Assembly: GCA_958510825.1 (NCBI GenBank)
Contig: OY294048.1
Location: 20,539,589 to 20,603,588, forward strand
Reading direction: 5' to 3'
Length of the DNA stretch: 64,000 bases
DNA from: Brachypterus glaber
Lineage: Eukaryota > Arthropoda > Insecta > Coleoptera > Kateretidae
Shown piece after piece: positions 55,101-61,100 of the stretch. The translations under genes were made by a program, and so were the position numbers. Numbering within the stretch: the first letter of the stretch is position 1; the number at the start of each line of letters is the position of its first letter. The notes under the pieces were generated by a model. The model had not been told where the DNA came from and ran no database searches. It saw only the letters and a list, made by a program, of their open reading frames with translations.

Positions 55101-58100
55101 TAAGATTTTCAAAGGCGACAAACAGAGACACGCCCCTAAAAACTAATTCAAAAGTTAGTAAAAAGCGGTGGTTCTGGGGGATTCTTAATTAAGTAAAATA
55201 ATATGGGGTTATACATCAACATAAACCTGTCATAATATTAAATTATAATTTATATAATTTATTTATAATGATTATAAATTTTTGTAGTGTTTTTTTACTA
55301 GATTTGGTAGTAATTTCACAAAATGTTAAGTAATTATTATAATTGGAGCCCAGTTTAACTTCCATTAGTATACTAGATAGCTAGGTAATTGTCTAGCATT
55401 TTTTTGTCATCGTGTTACATAATACGTAATATACATGGTTCATGTTAACATGAATTACAAGTGTCTGAGACCATATCTACAAGTTTTGCTCCCTTGTATA
55501 AACTATTTTGGTACTAATGAACTTTTATGAACTTTTTTGGTACCAATTTCACAAAATTTTAAGTAATAATTGGAGCCAAGTTTAATTTCAATTAGTATAC
55601 TAGATAGGTAGGTAACTGCCTAGCATTTTTTTTTGTCATCATGTTACACAGTGTGTAATCTACATGGTTTATGTTAACATTGATTAATTGTTGACAACAT
55701 TTTTAATTCTACATTACAAAATATGGCTGAACGACACAGTAATCTCATAGTCTTTGGGGACTTTATCTTTCCACAAATGGCCCATATTGTAACCTTTAAA
55801 TAGTAGTAATTCAAGTGATTATTTTGTGCATATGCTTTTAAATTCAAACCTACATCAGCTAATTAATGAATGCATCAGATTTCGTTTTAATCAAAATCCT
55901 TCTCTACTTCATCTGCTTTTAACCAATGACTCTCATCTTTTCTCAAGTGTCCAAATTAATCCACCAATATCAAACTCTGATCATTGTGTTATTCAAAGCT
56001 TTATTCAAATATTTTGTTCTACTTTACCGAAAAATACAAAGAATAGTATATTCTATAACTAGTATGGAATAGACAATAATGTCGAACTAGGTACTCCTCA
56101 AGGAGCAATACTATCTCCTCTCCTTTTCGCAATATACACATCAAAACTAATAAGCGTTATAAAACATTGTTTATACCACCTGTATGCTGACGATACGCAA
56201 CTGTACCGTGCTTTCAAAATTATGGATTTAAAACAAAAATTAGCAGAAATTATATCAGACCTAGAAAGAATATTTACGGAATCTAAAAAACATTGCCTAC
56301 AGCTAAACCCAAATAAATCAGTTGCTCTAGTTTTTGGAACAAAACCACAATGTGAACTCATAAAGTCAGAAGGAATAACCAAGGTAAATAATAGCACTAT
56401 TCCCTATGTAAGTAGTCACAAAAACCTAGGTCTCATAATCGACAACACTTTTAGATATAAAGAACACCTCAAAAAATGTATAGGTAAAGGTTATGGCAAT
56501 TTAAAAAAATTATTTTCTCATAGAGCGTACCTAAGCATACCAACTAAAAAGCTATTATGCGAAGCACTAGTTTTATCTCAAATTCGTTTCTGCGGTACCG
56601 TATTCTATCCGTGTCTAGATCAAGAATATAAAGAAAAATTACAAAAACTTCAAAACTCATGCATAAGGTTTATACACGGTGTTAGAAAGCGGGAAAGAGT
56701 TTCGTACTATCGTAAACGCCTCGGCTGGTTCAAAGTATGCGAAATGTTTCAACTCCAAAATGCTACCCTTTTCTATAAAATAATTGTCAATAAAAAACCT
56801 AGTTATCTAGAAAGGAAAATTAAATATCGCACCGATATTCATGCATTAAGTTTAAGAAATAAAAAGTTTAACTTAGCTACTGTTCCTAAACACAAAAAAG
56901 AGTTATTTAAAAGAAGTTTTTCCTACCAGATTTGTTCATTCTACAATAAATTTCACAATTTCTTTAATTTTAGCCTACCAAGATTTAAAAGATATGTCTC
57001 TAAAACCATAAAAAGTTGAAGTATTTTTTTCTCGCTAAAATGATTAACTGATCAATAAATATTATAGTTTATTTATATTTGGTTTTTTTAATATTGTTTC
57101 TTGCTTTTCACACTAATTTCGAATTTTGATGCCTCATATATTTCATTTTATTTTTGTATTTCCCATAATCATTTATTATTTTGGTTTGGGAAAACTATAT
57201 AGTTCATATATTTATTTTATATTATTTTTTTTTAAGGGTTAAGTGGTAGAGCAGAGGATGCAATTGGTTCTATGTGCATATCTGTATCACAAACTTGCGC
57301 GTATATTGCACTTGATTGTGCTTATTTATTTATGTACACTGGGATCATTTGAATCCACCTGAACTTCGCCCTTCGGCTTAATTTGTTGTAATACTTTATT
57401 GTAATTAATCTGCCGTAATAAAGACAATTTATTATTATTATTATTATAATTCCGCGCGAGCGGAAACTTTGTCATACGAGCCGGCAGGCGAGTATGACGG
57501 TCCCGCAAACGCGGAATGACTATTCCATACGTGTTGTAGACTAAACTTTTTCTTCGACTGCAAATATGAAACACTGTATGGCTTTAAACTGCAACAAATG
57601 ACATATTTTTAAATAAAGCAATTAATGTTATTTAATAATTTTATCAAATCAGTACTTAAAAAATATTTTTATTTAATTTTAGCAAATTTACAAATTATAA
57701 TGCAAAAATTGAAGGTTATGTCAGATTGTTGTGACAGATATCAGGTTTAAATATTTAACAACTGATGGAGCAGTTTTAATTTTTTGAACTAAATTGATAA
57801 AAAACTGATCAAATATTAAGAAAAACTAATAAACTTTATGTAATTTTAACGCAAAACTTTAAATTGCATTAAATTATTCAATGTTTCATGGTAAAATATA
57901 TATATTTTTGCTAATTTTACTACAGTTTTCTTTACTTTTATAAACAATAGATGGCACTACATGTGCTCATTCTAACACTTGATACAGAATATTCATACCG
58001 TATCTAGAGCTAGAATGGATTCATTCTGTGTTTGAAAAGTGTGTGTATTTGCTTACATTCTAAAGCAGTCGTAGAAAAAACAGTAACCTTTATTAGTTAT

Positions 58101-61100
58101 GAATCTTTAAAAGTATTCTTTACACACGGATTGGATTCCACTTTTAATTTCTGATGATGTAATTTTTCCACTACTTTGGATAATTCTATTAAGCAAGTAT
58201 CTGTTTCCATAGATTTTTTAACTAATTCAAAGAACCGTGAGTTAATAATATCGCTCGCAGCAAGCAAAACACAAAACTTTGGCATAAGTTTAAGCGATCC
58301 CATTCTCCACTGGATTTCTGCAGAACTCTCTAGTGCCCTTCGAAAGCCAGAAGCGCTTATGAAAATTTGTTAATAGATATAGGACCAAAAGCTATACTTA
58401 AATTTACTAAGCAGCAACTTTCTTCGAAAGTGGGAATCCCCATAATAAATAACTTAAACAACCAGCTGTGTGAATCTGAAGCAGAAGCAGCCGATACATT
58501 TGCAGAATACTTTAAAAGTGTATACGGTTTAGAATCCAATGATCCAATTCCTCAAATATCTATTCCCAGATGTGACACCTCCTTAGATATGATTTTATTT
58601 TCTAAGAAAAATCTACTTAAAGAGTTACAAAATATATCGAATCCTGCTCCTGGTCCGGATGGTATTTGTGCTAAAGTCTTAAAATCTTGCTGTGTAGAAT
58701 TGGTTTTACCATTGCTCCACATCATGAACCTTTTCCTATCTACTTTAGTCTTACCCTGTGCTTGACTAACTGCCATAGTGACTTAAAAAAGGAGACAAAC
58801 TAAAAGCTTTAAATTACAGGCCTATAAGTCTGAGGTCAATATGTGTTAAACTCATGGAAAAGTTATGATAGTTGTTAAGGATATTTTGGATTTTCTCATT
58901 AGTAATGATGCGTTACCCAAGACTCAGCATCGATTTGTACCTGGCAGGTAACTGTAACTTGTCTAAAATAAGAAAATTGGACAAGAGTACTTGATAGAAA
59001 AGGGTGTATTGATGTTATTTATTTGGACTTTTTTAAAGCATTTGTTTGGGTTCCAATGGAAAAATTTCTTGCTAAACTAGAATATATGGCAATTAGAGGT
59101 AAACTTCTTGCATGGTTTAAGAAATTTTTAACTGACAGAACGTTTAGAGTAAGAGTAGAATCCGTACTGTCTTCTATGTTTAGCGTAACTTCAGGAGTCC
59201 CTCAAGGATCTGTTATTGGACCACTTCTTTTCATAATTTTTATTGCTGACCTTCCCGGTGTCATCCCGTCTGATCACTCACTCTTCGCTGATGACTCCCG
59301 AATATATAGAAACCCTTTTATTAACTCTGCAACCCTTCAAAATTATCTTAACAGAATATTCGATTTGTGTGAAGCTTGGGAGTTATCCCTAAATGTGAAA
59401 AAATGTTCTGTACTGCACATTGGTAATAATAACCCTCAAGTTAATTATTTTTTGGGAAACTCCCTGCGTACTAAGGTCAGTGAACAAGTTTATTTAGGAA
59501 TAATGATCTCAGAAGACTTAAAGTGGTCAAAACATATTTGAACATAGTTAAACGTGCGAATTCTAAAATTTTCCTACTATCGAATGCATTTGAATCGCTT
59601 GAAGTTAAGCCATTTAAGAAGTTATATACCGCACATATACGGCCATTACTGGAGTGTGAAGTTGTACTGTGGAATCCGTATTACACTAAAGACATCAAAT
59701 TAATTGAAAATGTGCAGCATCGCGCTACAAGAATGGTTTCTTCATTAAGGCACCTTGATTATGATCAAAGATTCTTACGGCTTGGTTTACCCCGTCTTTC
59801 CGAAAGAAAAAGCCGTGGGGACCTTATCGTATCTTAAATTGTGACTTTTCAGTGGATTTAAATGAACTTTTTACTCGTAATTTGGACAACACCAGACGTG
59901 GTCATACATTAAACCTTTCACGTGAACTTTTTTTTCATATTATTAACTAGGGACGAAATTTCCTGTAAATTCGATCCTGGGTTAAGTGTAATTTATACTA
60001 AAATATTGTTTTTCCAGTACATGGTGGCTCAACAGCAAGTGGAAGAGCAAAAACGCCAAATTGACATGATGGAAATGGAAAACAGCCGTGTCAGCGAACA
60101 GGTGAATTTGGAAATCCAACGGGTGAAAAATCAGTTCCAAGAAAAACTGCAAGAACTAACTCCTTTGCCGGAAATCCTAAAATCGACGCAAATAAAACTG
60201 CAAGAAGCGCAGCAAATGCATTTACTCGCTGAAAGGAACAATGAAGCTATGAGCAGGGAGTTAAATCTATACAAGGTAAACTTATAGATCCTTGATGTTT
60301 TGATCAGTATTATACTGACCTAAACTTACAGCAAACGTCTAGCATCGCTGGGTAAAATACCTAAAGTTTTAGACGGAGGGAAGTCATTTCTTATTTTCGT
60401 GGGAAGGTTGAATGACCATCCAGGGAAAGTGTCCATGCCTTCCAACCAAAGGGTTAGCCATGGGCATTCAAATACCTAAAAGGTATATACATTTTGACTA
60501 AATTATAAACCTATGAGCCATTCATAAAATTTATAGTAAGACATATATGTATTAGCCCCTGAAAACAATTTACTTACATTATTCTAGGACATAATATTAA
60601 AAAATATTAATTAAAACAAGAAAATCCTATTTCCCAATATTTATTATTATTTACCCGTTTTAATTAATAATTTAATATATTCCTATGATGGATCTATATA
60701 ATAGATATTCTCCTTATTTTAAGAATATTCTTTAATATTATGTTTTGAATTTTCCTTAAACGTCAAAAAAAATTCTAATAACATACGAGTCGTCGATCAT
60801 CGAAAATTATTTAGGGTTATTCCAGCAAATCGTGACATGACTGTCTTTAAATAAAATACAAATTATTATTACATAGCTTAAGACTACAGACTACCAAACT
60901 TAAAAAATAGCTTAAGACTACAGACTACAAAACTTAAAAAACAGTCAAACTATTCTTGAATAATTCTCTTTTGTTATTGTTGAATACTTATTTATGGCAT
61001 TTTAACATCTCTGTTCCACATTTCTCTACTCCACAACATTTCTATTCCATAACATCTCTCCTCCATAACATCTCTACTCCATAACAACTCTACTCTGCAC